42,321 nucleotides of DNA from Blastocatellia bacterium (GCA_016713405.1 JADJPF010000006.1:305001-347321), one strand, 5' to 3'; numbered from the stretch's first letter, positions 9,041 to 18,338 are shown. Numbers and translations are program-made. Notes: generated by a model not told the origin, from the letters alone.

Positions 9041-9832
9041 TTAATTTCCAGATGGATAGGATCCATAGCCGTTTTCAACAGCCTTTTGTAAAACTTTTTC
9101 ATTAACTCCACCCCAAAGATTAAATGGATCATCTTCAAAAGTATTAATATCTTGGTTACGTTGGCGTTGCAATTGATTTAAGGCTTTTTCAAGTTCGGCA
9201 CGATGTTGGCGTTTTAGCTCTAAAGAAGCTTTTGAAAGTTGAGAATTACTTTTTTCTGAAAGCTCGCCTGACAAGGTGTCTATTTGTTTTTTGAGTTCTG
9301 TTTCTATTTGTGAGCGTTTTGCTTCTAGGGCTTGGTTAAGTTCTGCTTCTTTTTCACTTAAAACTTTTGCTACTAAAGCGCGGGTGACTTCATCATTTGT
9401 TGAAGTATTAGTGCTTTGTGTTGTAGTTTGGCTACTAAATAAAGCAACTTGGAAACTAAAACCATTTTGGTCATAGCGAATTTGGGTATTAAAAACAGCT
9501 AGCATTAGTAAAATACCAGCGCAAGCCGTCGCAAAACCAGTTCCAAACTTAAACCATGCAGGTAGCACGCTAGAAAGTTCTTGTAAAATTTCTTTTAATG
9601 AGCGAGCGCGAGGACGTTCATTAGCTAAATCTAAGACGACTCTAGGAGTTTCTTGCATGTTCCAGGCTTGTAGATTTTGCCGCAGCATACCAAGTTCACC
9701 AACTTCTTGTTTACAGCTACTACATTCTTGTAGATGTAGCTTAAACTCTTTTTCTTCCTTTGGCGTGCATTCTCCATAAAGATAAGTAATTAAATCTTCT
9801 TTACGTGAACATTCTTTTTTATAGCCGTTCAT
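9041..9832 (-). CDS. membrane-anchored zinc-finger anti-sigma factor
   Basis: This is the probable partner of the ECF sigma factor directly upstream. An N-terminal zinc-finger (zf-HC2/ZAS type) shows HLQECSSC, that is His-x3-Cys-x2-Cys, with an upstream Cys in KKECSRKED as possible fourth ligand. One membrane segment (FKFGTGFATACAGILLMLAVF, quoted to show its hydrophobic core) lies near residue 115. The remaining part is a long charged helix rich in Glu, Lys and Gln, probably a coiled coil outside the membrane. The start at 9832 is chosen because AGGAAA lies seven bases upstream; an in-frame ATG five codons earlier lacks such spacing. It follows the sigma gene by 16 bases, as sigma/anti-sigma pairs usually do. 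Confidence 0.85.
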   Translation of the reverse strand: MNGYKKECSRKEDLITYLYGECTPKEEKEFKLHLQECSSCKQEVGELGMLRQNLQAWNMQETPRVVLDLANERPRARSLKEILQELSSVLPAWFKFGTGFATACAGILLMLAVFNTQIRYDQNGFSFQVALFSSQTTTQSTNTSTNDEVTRALVAKVLSEKEAELNQALEAKRSQIETELKKQIDTLSGELSEKSNSQLSKASLELKRQHRAELEKALNQLQRQRNQDINTFEDDPFNLWGGVNEKVLQKAVENGYGSYPSGN

Positions 9833-9848
9833 AATATTTCCTCGCATC

Positions 9849-10412
9849 CTAGAGAATACTTTTTAAGTGGCTTAAACGCTGTTTTAATTGTTCTAGCCCT
9901 GTGTAGAGCCTGGTTTTTACTGTACTAACTGGAATATTAAGAATTTCTGCTATTTCTTGAAACTTTAGCCCTTGATATTCCTTCATTACTATTACTTGTC
10001 GCATATCTGGTGGAAGTCCAGCTAAACCGCGTCTTACTAGTTCAGCAATTTGTTCACGTTGAAGACCATCTGTTAGATTTTCTGTATCTGTTACAGGTTC
10101 AAATCCTTGATTTTCTAATTGTTGGTCTAAAGAAATATCACTATGGCCTCGTGAGCGTATACGATTATGACAACAATTAATTGCAATTCTATAAAGCCAA
10201 GATGAAAACTTTGAATCACCCCGAAATTTACTTAAGTTTCGATATGCAGATAAAAAGGTTTCTTGGCAAATATCATAAGCCTCTTCATCACGTCCAAGCA
10301 TCCGAAACGCTAATGAGTAAATTTGACGCTCCCACCGCCGAACCAGCGTATTAAAGGCTTCTGGCTCACCATTGAGTGTTCGCTCTATAATTTCCGTGTC
10401 CGTAAGTTCCAT
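9849..10412 (-). CDS. ECF-family RNA polymerase sigma factor
   Basis: The 187 residues carry sigma region 2 (about 25-95: FNTLVRRWERQIYSLAFRML, then AYDICQETFLSAYRNL and FSSWLYRIAINCCHNRIR) and region 4 (about 125-180: LPPDMRQVIVMKEYQGLKF, then EIAEILNIPVSTVKTRLY). No region 1 or 3 is present, which defines the ECF class. It is probably held inactive by the adjacent membrane anti-sigma factor and released by an envelope signal. A GGAG lies nine bases before the ATG. The short upstream gap contains TATAAC near 10459 that could be its -10 box. The target genes are not evident from the window. Confidence 0.92.
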   Translation of the reverse strand: MELTDTEIIERTLNGEPEAFNTLVRRWERQIYSLAFRMLGRDEEAYDICQETFLSAYRNLSKFRGDSKFSSWLYRIAINCCHNRIRSRGHSDISLDQQLENQGFEPVTDTENLTDGLQREQIAELVRRGLAGLPPDMRQVIVMKEYQGLKFQEIAEILNIPVSTVKTRLYTGLEQLKQRLSHLKSIL

Positions 10413-10493
10413 TTGGCGGCACTCCAGATTTTGCCTTGTCGCTGCAAAGTTAAGAGTTATAGCAAAAATAAAAAGTTTGGAAAATCCTTCGAT

Positions 10494-11564
10494 TTATGGA
10501 ACTTTTTTATTTGCCTCTTGCCAAGCTTGTAGGATCAAAAACTTTAGCTTGACGGTTGCCTGTGCCATTCTTTCTGCTTTTAGCTGTAAAACTGTAGTTT
10601 CCTGATTATTTACTTTGTCCTGATAGTTAAACCATACATTAGCATCAAGTTTTTGCTCCTTAAATGCTTTATCAGCCGCACGACAAAGCATAGGCAGATA
10701 ATCATAACCTGAGAGCAAAGCATCTTGTGTAACTAAATATGGATCAAGGAGTTGTGCTTTTTCACTAGTATTAAGTTTAGAAACTTCATTAGAAAAATAT
10801 TCCCAATATTTTGCACGATTTTTTTGTCCTACAATATTTTTATCTCTAAAAAGTAGACCTTCTAAAGCTGGATGGAAATTATGTTTTTTTTCTAATGCTT
10901 GATTACATAAACATTCATAGCCTTGATAATCTACAGTTGAATGATAAGGTTGGTAAGCATCAGATAAATAATGAGATAAATAGCCAATCCAAAGAAAAAC
11001 TTGGTCATTAGAATAATTTTCCTTAAAACTAGACACAAGGCTTTTATAACTTTGTTCAGTGCGAAAAGTAATAAAACCCGCCTCTTGATAGCGTTTATCT
11101 TTGGGATCTCGCGGCAGATCACTAGGCTTTATTTTGTTTGAGCCATCTAAAGCAAATTTTTGGCGGGTAACATCTGTTTGGAAAAATTCGCTATCCAGGT
11201 AGTGCATTAGTGGTTCAGTGCTATTAAAGGCTGGAACAGGTGATTTAGTAGCAGTTAAATCATCTGGACGAACAGAAAAGCTATCTAGGCCGTGATCAAA
11301 AACTCGCTCATTATTATCACTAATAACATAAGTTTTTAGTTCATTTACTTTATTTTCACCGTTTAAGCCTTCTTTAAGAATATTCTTTAATTCCGTTGGA
11401 ATGCTAGAATCGTCCAATAACAATTTAACTGCCATTCGAGTAATAATTACATGCCCTTTTCCTGACCAAGCAGGCACTATTAGAGGGCTAGAAACTATTA
11501 AGCTAAGCAAAATAATAAAATTGACTACTATTTTACCTTTATCATTAGTACTTACTATTTTCAT
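10494..11564 (-). CDS. exported S1/P1-type zinc nuclease or phospholipase C
   Basis: A signal peptide (IILLSLIVSSPLIVPA) would be cut just before Trp33. In the S1/P1 nuclease and zinc phospholipase C family the mature N-terminal Trp is itself a zinc ligand, so the position fits well. Further ligands are His38 (GKGH), His121, and the block GYLSHYLSDAYQPYH with His198, Asp202 and His208, plus NFHPALEG later. Together these give a three-zinc phosphodiesterase acting outside the cytoplasm on single-stranded nucleic acid or phospholipid. Substrate cannot be told from sequence. The ATG overlaps the hemL stop as ATGA, so translation is coupled to hemL, an odd functional pairing. The gene ends 81 bases before the sigma gene. 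Confidence 0.78.
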   Translation of the reverse strand: MKIVSTNDKGKIVVNFIILLSLIVSSPLIVPAWSGKGHVIITRMAVKLLLDDSSIPTELKNILKEGLNGENKVNELKTYVISDNNERVFDHGLDSFSVRPDDLTATKSPVPAFNSTEPLMHYLDSEFFQTDVTRQKFALDGSNKIKPSDLPRDPKDKRYQEAGFITFRTEQSYKSLVSSFKENYSNDQVFLWIGYLSHYLSDAYQPYHSTVDYQGYECLCNQALEKKHNFHPALEGLLFRDKNIVGQKNRAKYWEYFSNEVSKLNTSEKAQLLDPYLVTQDALLSGYDYLPMLCRAADKAFKEQKLDANVWFNYQDKVNNQETTVLQLKAERMAQATVKLKFLILQAWQEANKKVP

Positions 11565-12865
11565 GAGATTGCCTTAAAAGCTTTTCTTGCTGCTATGGCT
11601 GTACGTTCTAAGTGTTCATCTGTATGAGCAGCACCAACAAAACCGACCTCAAATTGTGATGGTGCCATATAAATGCCTGCTCTTAGCATTTCACGGAAAA
11701 ACCGCCCAAATTTAGCCGTGTCTGATGTTTTAGCTGAGTCCCAATCTGTTACTTCCTGTTTAGTAAAGAAACAAGTAAAAATTGAACCTATTTTGTTAAT
11801 TGTTACTGGAACGCCTGCTTCGTTTGCTGCATTCACAGTTGAAGTAACTAGTTGAGACGTTTTTTCAGCTAATTTTGTATAAATTGACTCATCTTTTAAG
11901 ATTCTTAATGTAGCAAGTCCAGCAGTAACAGCTAAAGGATTACCTGACAAAGTGCCAGCTTGATAGACTGATCCAACAGGAGCAAGAAAGTCCATTATGT
12001 CAGAACGTCCTCCAAAAGCCCCTACTGGCAAGCCTCCACCAATGATTTTTCCTAAACAAGTTAGGTCTGGTTTTATATTATAAAGACCTTGTGCGCCGCC
12101 ACGACCTAGGCGAAAACCTGTAATAACTTCATCAAAAATTAACAAGGTGCCTGATTTAGTGGTTAATTTGCGTAATTTTTCTAAAAACTCTACTTTAGGA
12201 AGGACACAGCCCATATTTCCTGGAACAGGCTCTAAAACAACGGCTGCAAGTTCTGAGCCGATTTCTTGAAATAAAAGTTCTAAAGCTGTTTCATCATTAA
12301 AAGGTAAGGTCAAAGTGTGTTTAACGGTTTCGGCTGGTACTCCGGGGCAATCAGGTAGTCCAAAAGTTGCAATACCAGAACCAGCTTTAGCTAAAAGTGC
12401 ATCGCTATGACCATGATAGCAACCAACAAATTTAACAATTTTATCTCTACCAGTAAAACCACGTGCTAGACGGATAGCACTCATTGTTGCTTCTGTGCCA
12501 GAACTAACCAAGCGAACTTTTTCTATTGATGGGACAGCTAGTTTAATTTCTTCTGCAAATTCAACTTCAAGTTCTGTTGGTGCGCCGTAGGAAGTGCCAC
12601 GAGTTGCAGCATCTTGAATAGCTGCAACCACTTCTGGATGAGCATGCCCAAGGATCATTGGCCCCCAGGATCCAACATAATCAATATATGTTCGTCCATC
12701 GGCATCAGTTATTTCTGCTCCAGAAGCTTTAGCAATAAAGAGCGGCCCACCTCCTACAGCACGAAAGGCACGAACAGGGCTATTAACGCCTCCTGGTATA
12801 TGTTGTTGTGCTTTAGCAAATAGTGAAGCAGATCGCTCCCCAGCTACATGCTTATTTTCTGACAT
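11561..12865 (-). CDS. hemL: glutamate-1-semialdehyde 2,1-aminomutase
   Basis: HemL converts glutamate-1-semialdehyde to 5-aminolevulinate in C5-pathway tetrapyrrole synthesis. The 434 residues match the family's usual length. Visible motifs are HIPGGVNSPVRAF, SSGTEATMSAIRLARG, GCYHGHSDALL, FDEVITGFR and the PLP lysine in CLGKIIGGGLPVGAFGG (Lys273). The start at 12865 is taken because GGAGG ends six bases upstream and the protein then begins as other HemL proteins do; a longer frame adds 28 unconserved residues. Products would supply haem to the neighbouring succinate dehydrogenase and B12 precursors to the mutases. The next gene starts within its stop codon. Confidence 0.96.
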   Translation of the reverse strand: MSENKHVAGERSASLFAKAQQHIPGGVNSPVRAFRAVGGGPLFIAKASGAEITDADGRTYIDYVGSWGPMILGHAHPEVVAAIQDAATRGTSYGAPTELEVEFAEEIKLAVPSIEKVRLVSSGTEATMSAIRLARGFTGRDKIVKFVGCYHGHSDALLAKAGSGIATFGLPDCPGVPAETVKHTLTLPFNDETALELLFQEIGSELAAVVLEPVPGNMGCVLPKVEFLEKLRKLTTKSGTLLIFDEVITGFRLGRGGAQGLYNIKPDLTCLGKIIGGGLPVGAFGGRSDIMDFLAPVGSVYQAGTLSGNPLAVTAGLATLRILKDESIYTKLAEKTSQLVTSTVNAANEAGVPVTINKIGSIFTCFFTKQEVTDWDSAKTSDTAKFGRFFREMLRAGIYMAPSQFEVGFVGAAHTDEHLERTAIAARKAFKAIS

Positions 12866-12933
12866 CATTGACCTCCAATTGTTTTGTTGATTGTTTTTAA
12901 GTTTTACTGATAGATTTTTGATTTTAAGACAAC

Positions 12934-12971
12934 AAAAAATAACCCCCAACTATTGTTGGAGGTTATTTTTT
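12934..12971 (-). terminator. intrinsic terminator of the sdh operon
   Basis: AAAAAATAACC (12934-12944) pairs with GGTTATTTTTT (12961-12971), and the stem continues inward as CCAAC/GTTGG after one C-A mismatch, closing on a four-base loop. Read on the minus strand, the stem ends in six T. It lies after sdhB and before hemL. Confidence 0.85.
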
Positions 12972-12992
12972 AAGATATTTATTTTGTTAGAT

Positions 12993-13766
12993 TTACTCAC
13001 CACCACCACGCGCACTTGGTTTTTGGTAAGTTAAGCTAGCCCAAAAATAATCGCGGTTCATTCGAGCAATAAAATCTATGTCAATTTCTTTTGGACAAGC
13101 AGCCTCACATTCACGATGATTAGTGCAACTACCAAATCCTTCTGCATCCATGGTATCAACCATATTTAATACTCTTTCTTTTCGTTCTGGTTGACCTTGA
13201 GGAAGTAAGTTTAAGTGAGCAATTTTAGCAGAAGTAAATAACATAGCTGAACCATTAGGACAAGACGCTACACAAGCACCGCAACCAATACAAGCAGCAG
13301 CATCCATAGCACGATCAGCATTACTTTTTGGTACAGGTAGAGCGTTAGCATCAGCAGCATTTCCAGTTGAAACAGAGATATAGCCGCCTGATTGAATAAT
13401 TCTGTCAAAAGATGAACGATCTACAACTAAATCTTTTATTACTGGAAAAGCTTTTGCTCGCCAAGGTTCAATATAAATTTCTGCACCATCACTAAATGAA
13501 CGCATATGAAGTTGACAAGTTGTAGTAGCTTTCTTTGGCCCATGAGCTTGACCATTGATCATTACACCACATGAACCACAAATACCTTCCCGACAATCAT
13601 GGTCAAAAGCTATAGGGTCTTCGCCTTTAGCAATTAATTCTTCGTTGACTACATCCAGCATTTCTAAAAAAGACATATCTGGACTAACATTTTTTGCATC
13701 ATAACGCACCATTTGACCTGCACTTTGCGCGTTTTTTTGTCGCCAAACATATAGCACTAGATTCAT
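12993..13766 (-). CDS. sdhB: succinate dehydrogenase iron-sulfur subunit
   Basis: SdhB passes electrons from the flavin in SdhA to the membrane quinone site. The 2Fe-2S cluster ligands are Cys58, Cys63, Cys66 and Cys84 (DCREGICGSCG, then TTTCQLH). The 4Fe-4S and 3Fe-4S clusters use CIGCGACVASCP (Cys159, 162, 165, 169) and Cys214, Cys220 and Cys224 (SCTNHRECEAACPKEID). All are present. The 257-residue length and the LYVWRQKN opening resemble the Bacteroidetes/epsilon-type enzymes. Its ATG overlaps the sdhA stop as TAATG. It is the last gene of sdhC-sdhA-sdhB, followed by a terminator. The protein could run in the fumarate reductase direction, but an aerobic role is more likely given the rest of the window. 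Confidence 0.96.
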   Translation of the reverse strand: MNLVLYVWRQKNAQSAGQMVRYDAKNVSPDMSFLEMLDVVNEELIAKGEDPIAFDHDCREGICGSCGVMINGQAHGPKKATTTCQLHMRSFSDGAEIYIEPWRAKAFPVIKDLVVDRSSFDRIIQSGGYISVSTGNAADANALPVPKSNADRAMDAAACIGCGACVASCPNGSAMLFTSAKIAHLNLLPQGQPERKERVLNMVDTMDAEGFGSCTNHRECEAACPKEIDIDFIARMNRDYFWASLTYQKPSARGGGE

Positions 13767-15679
13767 TATTTATAGCTCCGTTGTGCAAGATGTACATATT
13801 CAAATGAAAGTTCTTCTTTATGTCGGAGGGGTTTTTGGCCGTCGCCTTGATACTCCCAAACAGCCGCATGGCTAAACTGTTCATCATTACGCATTGCTTC
13901 ACCTTCTGGGCTTTGGTACTCGGTACGGAAATGACCGCCACAAGATTCTTCACGTTCTAGAGCGTCCATAAACATTAGCTCTGCAAGTTCCAAAAAGTCT
14001 GCTACACGCCCTGCTTTTTCTAACGATTGGTTAAATTCCTCACCACTACCAACAACATTAACATTATTCCAAAATTCTTCTTTGATAGCAGGTACTTTTT
14101 CTAGAGCGTCTTTTAACCCTTCAGCATTACGGGCCATTCCGCATTTATCCCAAACTAGTTTTCCTAGTTCACGATGGATAGAATCTACAGTTCGCTTACC
14201 TTTAATTGAAAGTAGCTTTTTAATTCTATCTAAAACTTCTGTTTCAGTTTGCTTAAAGGCTGGATGAGATGTGTCAGCTTTTTCTAAAGTGTTAGTACCA
14301 AAATAGTTACCAATAGTATAAGGAATAACAAAATAACCATCTGCAAGCCCTTGCATCAAAGCACTAGCTCCAAGTCGATTTGCTCCATGATCAGAGAAGT
14401 TTGCTTCTCCAATTACAAATAGCCCTGGAATTGTACTCATTAGGTTATAATCTACCCATAAACCACCCATGGTATAATGGACAGCAGGATAAATACGCAT
14501 AGGTTGTTTATAAGGATTTTCATCTGTAATTCGTTGGTACATATCAAAAAGATTTCCATATTTTTCCCGAATCACATTTTCACTTGAGCGTTTGATTGCA
14601 TCACCAAAATCTAGGTAAACCCCTAAACCAGTATCTCCAACGCCTCGGCCATCATCACAAGCATCTTTTGCAGCACGAGAAGCCACATCACGAGGAACAA
14701 GATTACCAAAGCTAGGATATTTTCTTTCTAAATAATAATCCCGCTCATCTTCTGGAATTTGCTGTGCAGGACGTTTATCACCTTTTTGTTTTGGCACCCA
14801 GATACGACCATCATTACGAAGCGATTCGCTCATTAGGGTAAGTTTTGATTGATAATCTCCACTTACAGGAATACAAGTAGGGTGAATTTGTGTATAACAA
14901 GGATTGCCAAACCCAGCACCCCGCTTAAAGGCTCGCCAAATAGCTGTAGTATTAGAGTTTTTAGCATTAGTAGAAAGGTAAAAAACATTACCATAACCAC
15001 CAGTTCCTAAAACTACAGCATCTCCATAATGAGCTTCTATTTTGCCTGTAACTAAATCTCTAGTAATAATTCCTCGTGCTTGACCATTTATTAAAACTAC
15101 ATCTAGCATTTCTGTTCGAGGAAACATTTTTACTTTCCCTAAATGAATTTGGCGGGAAAGAGCTTGATAAGCACCTAGTAAAAGTTGTTGTCCTGTTTGA
15201 CCACGAGCATAGAAAGTACGGGAAACTTGCGCACCACCAAAAGAGCGATTAGCTAATAGTCCGCCATATTCACGAGCAAAAGGAACACCTTGAGCAACAC
15301 ATTGATCAATGATATTGACACTAATTTGAGCTAGACGGTAAACATTAGCTTCACGAGCGCGAAAATCTCCACCTTTAACCGTGTCATAAAACAAGCGATA
15401 AATACTATCGCCATCATTTTGGTAGTTTTTAGCTGCATTGATACCTCCTTGAGCTGCAATACTATGGGCGCGGCGTGGGCTATCTTGGTAACAAAAACAT
15501 TTAACATTATAACCAAGTTCAGCCATTGAAGCGGCAGCAGAACCACCAGCAAGCCCAGATCCAACAACTATTACAGTATATTTTCGTTTATTGGCTGGGT
15601 TAACCAACTTCATATCAAAGCGGTGTTTATCCCATTTCTTTTCAATTGGGCCAGAAGGTATTTTGGCATCTAATTTCAT
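13766..15679 (-). CDS. sdhA: succinate dehydrogenase flavoprotein subunit
   Basis: The 637-residue catalytic subunit oxidises succinate to fumarate. It has the dinucleotide motif VVGSGLAGGSAA (38-49), the histidine that binds FAD covalently (His72, RRAHSIAAQGG), and downstream active-site blocks YTQIHPTCIP, YPAVHYTMGGLWVDY and GANRLGASALMQGLADG. The order sdhC-sdhA-sdhB with one-base overlaps on both sides (TAATG) shows a tightly coupled operon. Its length and insertions match the type-B enzymes with a single membrane subunit. Nothing appears broken. Confidence 0.97.
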   Translation of the reverse strand: MKLDAKIPSGPIEKKWDKHRFDMKLVNPANKRKYTVIVVGSGLAGGSAAASMAELGYNVKCFCYQDSPRRAHSIAAQGGINAAKNYQNDGDSIYRLFYDTVKGGDFRAREANVYRLAQISVNIIDQCVAQGVPFAREYGGLLANRSFGGAQVSRTFYARGQTGQQLLLGAYQALSRQIHLGKVKMFPRTEMLDVVLINGQARGIITRDLVTGKIEAHYGDAVVLGTGGYGNVFYLSTNAKNSNTTAIWRAFKRGAGFGNPCYTQIHPTCIPVSGDYQSKLTLMSESLRNDGRIWVPKQKGDKRPAQQIPEDERDYYLERKYPSFGNLVPRDVASRAAKDACDDGRGVGDTGLGVYLDFGDAIKRSSENVIREKYGNLFDMYQRITDENPYKQPMRIYPAVHYTMGGLWVDYNLMSTIPGLFVIGEANFSDHGANRLGASALMQGLADGYFVIPYTIGNYFGTNTLEKADTSHPAFKQTETEVLDRIKKLLSIKGKRTVDSIHRELGKLVWDKCGMARNAEGLKDALEKVPAIKEEFWNNVNVVGSGEEFNQSLEKAGRVADFLELAELMFMDALEREESCGGHFRTEYQSPEGEAMRNDEQFSHAAVWEYQGDGQKPLRHKEELSFEYVHLAQRSYK

Positions 15680-16347
15680 TAGTTCACCACCTTTAACATT
15701 ACACAGACGGGAATAGAAATATTTCCAACCACAACTAAGACAGTACTTGATGCTGCAAAAGCACGGATTAAGCCATCATACTTAGGGTTGTTTGCTCCTA
15801 GAGTTTGAAATAAACTCCATAAGCCGTGATATATATGTATTCCAAGTGAAAGCATTGCAACAATATAGAAAATGGAAATAAAAGGATTAGAAAAACTACG
15901 AACTACATTTTCATGAACATGTCCAGCTTGAAAACCTGGATTAACAGTGCCAAAGGTAAAATCTAATAGGTGGTAAATGATAAAAAGTAGAAGTATTGGC
16001 CCACTGACACGCATAGTGCGAGACGCATAATCTGAGCCTGTTGCTACCCATTTATGGTATTTTACAGGTCGGCCTCTATGACTCATTGCTGTTAGCTGCC
16101 AAGCAGCAACAATATGTACTATTACTATAGTTAGTAAGCCTATACGAGCAATATAAAGCATTGGGCCAAAAGATCTTAAGGTTTCTGCATATTTATCTAA
16201 TGTATAAACGCCATTAACTTGGCCTTGGTAAATTTGCAAATTACCAAGCATGTGCATTAGCACAAAACCAAAGCCCATTAGACCAGTAATAGCCATAATA
16301 TATTTTTTGCCTAATGAACTTTTGTAAAGAGCAAGTAGCTTATCCAA
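15679..16347 (-). CDS. sdhC: succinate dehydrogenase cytochrome b subunit (type B)
   Basis: The 222-residue membrane anchor has five hydrophobic segments and the type-B opening SSLGKKYIMAITGLMGFGFV followed by LMHMLGNLQIY. Histidines in MHMLGN, VHIVAAWQL, YHLLDF and IHIYHGLWS are suited to bind two haem b groups, as in Bacillus and Bacteroidetes enzymes. No SdhD exists, as expected for this type. The start is a TTG with AGGAG nine bases upstream; the next in-frame ATG would remove part of the conserved opening. It is the first gene of the operon; a possible -10 box TATAAT lies on the minus strand at 16464-16459 without a clear -35. Confidence 0.94.
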   Translation of the reverse strand: MDKLLALYKSSLGKKYIMAITGLMGFGFVLMHMLGNLQIYQGQVNGVYTLDKYAETLRSFGPMLYIARIGLLTIVIVHIVAAWQLTAMSHRGRPVKYHKWVATGSDYASRTMRVSGPILLLFIIYHLLDFTFGTVNPGFQAGHVHENVVRSFSNPFISIFYIVAMLSLGIHIYHGLWSLFQTLGANNPKYDGLIRAFAASSTVLVVVGNISIPVCVMLKVVN

Positions 16348-16724
16348 TTTAATTTTCTCCTACAAACAAGAAATTAATATCAGCAATGGTTACTGAATAT
16401 CCCTTATTTTTCAACTTGTTACATAGTTTTTAATTATTAGTTAGTACTCCGCTTTTCTATTATATATATTTTAGGGCAAAAGTAACCCCAATTTTTCAGG
16501 CTGTGATTTTGCTTTGATAGTGTTAAGATAGCCTATTATCTTAAATTCACCAAAACCTAAGCTTTTATACTTATTTTTAACCTCAAATTAGTAGCTAACT
16601 AACCTTGCATAAAGCTTTCTGCTATGAGATACCTAAAATTTAGATCTATTTTTTAGCGTTGCCTTAAATCCATGTAATTTTTTGAGATACTTGGCAGGCA
16701 GAATAATCACCTAGGGAGTTTATT
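16348..16724. other. divergent intergenic region before sdhC and the 530-aa gene
   Basis: This 377-base stretch lies between the divergent sdhC and the gene at 16725 and has no open frame of note. It holds the sdhC ribosome-binding site AGGAG, a minus-strand TATAAT (16464-16459), AGGGAG six bases before the plus-strand ATG at 16725, and the inverted repeat at 16523-16544. No clear plus-strand promoter could be fixed. Confidence 0.5.
16523..16544. repeat. inverted repeat, possible operator
   Basis: TTAAGATA (16523-16530) and TATCTTAA (16537-16544) are perfect 8-bp arms with a six-base centre GCCTAT. The spacing of about one and a half helical turns between the arm centres would suit a dimeric regulator. 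It has no T-tract, so it is not a typical terminator. It lies about 60-80 bases upstream of the possible sdhC -10 box. Confidence 0.45.
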
Positions 16725-18317
16725 ATGGAATCAAAGAATAAAAAAAATTACACTTGGACAGAAGTAAAACAGCTTTGCCAATTGTCTGAAGAGTTGATTA
16801 AGAAAGCAAAAGCTCTAAAACTAAGTCCTAATTCGCTTGCAAATAGCTGGGAAATCTCCAAGCAACCAGGAAAATTACCTGTATCTAATTGGATTAACAA
16901 TCTTTATGAAAAACAAGAAAAATTATTAATAAAATCAAAACAAACTATTGATAGTGCTAACAAACTTAACAAATCAGATAAATCTATAAATAAAGTAGAT
17001 AAAGTAGATAAAGTAGTAAAGTTTCCTGGTAATAATAAAAAGCCTACAGCAGTTAAACAAAATTTAGCAGAAGAAAATTTAGCAAAAATCTATAAATTAG
17101 CTTTAACTATAGAAGATGAAAGCGATGATTTACCTTTAGAGCTTTGGGATTTAGTGCAATGGATGGTAGAAAATAAAAAAGAATCTTTAGTTCGTGAAAT
17201 AATGAATAATGAAGATTTATCAGAAACTGCTTTTGATTCATTAGATTTTATCTTAAAAGATGTAGGTTATCGTTATCCGGCTGTGTTGCCAGTTATGGGA
17301 AGCAAGGGAAAAGCAAAAATGGAAGAATTTGAGCTAATACCTTTTGCTATTTCGTTTTTAGTACCAATTCCTGAAGAAAAACTATCTAAAGTACCAAGCG
17401 TAATCCCTAAAGTAGTTAATAAATTATTAGAAGAAAAAATCATTCGTAAAGCTTTGGGGTTAAATGATAAACCTTTTATTTTACTTGATCCTCATCTCTA
17501 CCATGTTGACCATGAGGAATGGCTTCAAGAATCTGCTGTGATGGAGTATTTACAAGGTTATTTAGCCTATTTTTCACAATCAACAACTAATTTATCACCA
17601 TTAACCAAAAACTATAAAAAGCCATCGGTAATCTCTCAAACAGAAATTTCTGATGATGTTCCTCAATATTGTTTGCTTATGAGGGTTCTTTGTGGAGTAG
17701 TTTTAGCCTCTGAGGAAGACGCTATAGAGTTAGAAGAAGAGCTTTTTGATTTTGAAGAGATGGAATTAACAGAAAAAGCATTAAAAACAAGAGAAAAAGC
17801 TTGGGAGAAGGTAGAAAAAGCATTAGTAAAAGAATTTGAGCATAATGGCATTGAATTACCCTCAGGAATATTTGTTAATCCTTCTGCAATAGAATTATGG
17901 GATATCCCCAGATTAGGCAGTTCTTTGGGAAGAATATTACCATTACAAATAGATTTACATAATGCAATAGCTCAATTACTAACAGAAACAAATGGAGAGG
18001 AGTTATTTACTCCACAAATTTTCCTTTCTTTACATGGAGAAGATGAATCTGTAGAAGAGGTACGTTTAGCACTTTATAGCGACACAAACAAACCAGCATT
18101 TTTCCATTATCTTTGGACAATTAACCCAGATTTAGATGATCCAGAAGATATTTCTACAGCAATTGTTGCAATAGCTAGTGAAATTGAAGCAGAAGTAACA
18201 GTTTTAGAAGGGATTTTACCTAAAACTTACTGTTCTGATTGCGGAGAACCTCTATTTTATGGCCCGGGGGAAGATAGCGTAGCTGTTATTCACAACCATA
18301 AAGAGTATATTAACTAA
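16725..18317 (+). CDS. uncharacterised 530-residue acidic protein
   Basis: I do not recognise a family. The first 110 residues are basic and Lys-rich with a low-complexity stretch NKVDKVDKVVK. Residues about 115-500 are acidic and look like a soluble, mostly helical fold, with a Glu-rich segment near 335-355 (SEEDAIELEEELFDFEEME). The C-terminus has a CSDCGEPLFYG knuckle followed by HNHKEY, which could bind one metal ion as Cys-x2-Cys plus His-x-His. No signal peptide or membrane segment is seen. AGGGAG lies six bases before the ATG, and a strong terminator follows. It is a single-gene unit and diverges from sdhC. The base composition is like its neighbours, so there is no sign of recent transfer. 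Confidence 0.75.
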   Translation: MESKNKKNYTWTEVKQLCQLSEELIKKAKALKLSPNSLANSWEISKQPGKLPVSNWINNLYEKQEKLLIKSKQTIDSANKLNKSDKSINKVDKVDKVVKFPGNNKKPTAVKQNLAEENLAKIYKLALTIEDESDDLPLELWDLVQWMVENKKESLVREIMNNEDLSETAFDSLDFILKDVGYRYPAVLPVMGSKGKAKMEEFELIPFAISFLVPIPEEKLSKVPSVIPKVVNKLLEEKIIRKALGLNDKPFILLDPHLYHVDHEEWLQESAVMEYLQGYLAYFSQSTTNLSPLTKNYKKPSVISQTEISDDVPQYCLLMRVLCGVVLASEEDAIELEEELFDFEEMELTEKALKTREKAWEKVEKALVKEFEHNGIELPSGIFVNPSAIELWDIPRLGSSLGRILPLQIDLHNAIAQLLTETNGEELFTPQIFLSLHGEDESVEEVRLALYSDTNKPAFFHYLWTINPDLDDPEDISTAIVAIASEIEAEVTVLEGILPKTYCSDCGEPLFYGPGEDSVAVIHNHKEYIN

Positions 18318-18338
18318 AACAAGAATAACTATGTCAGG

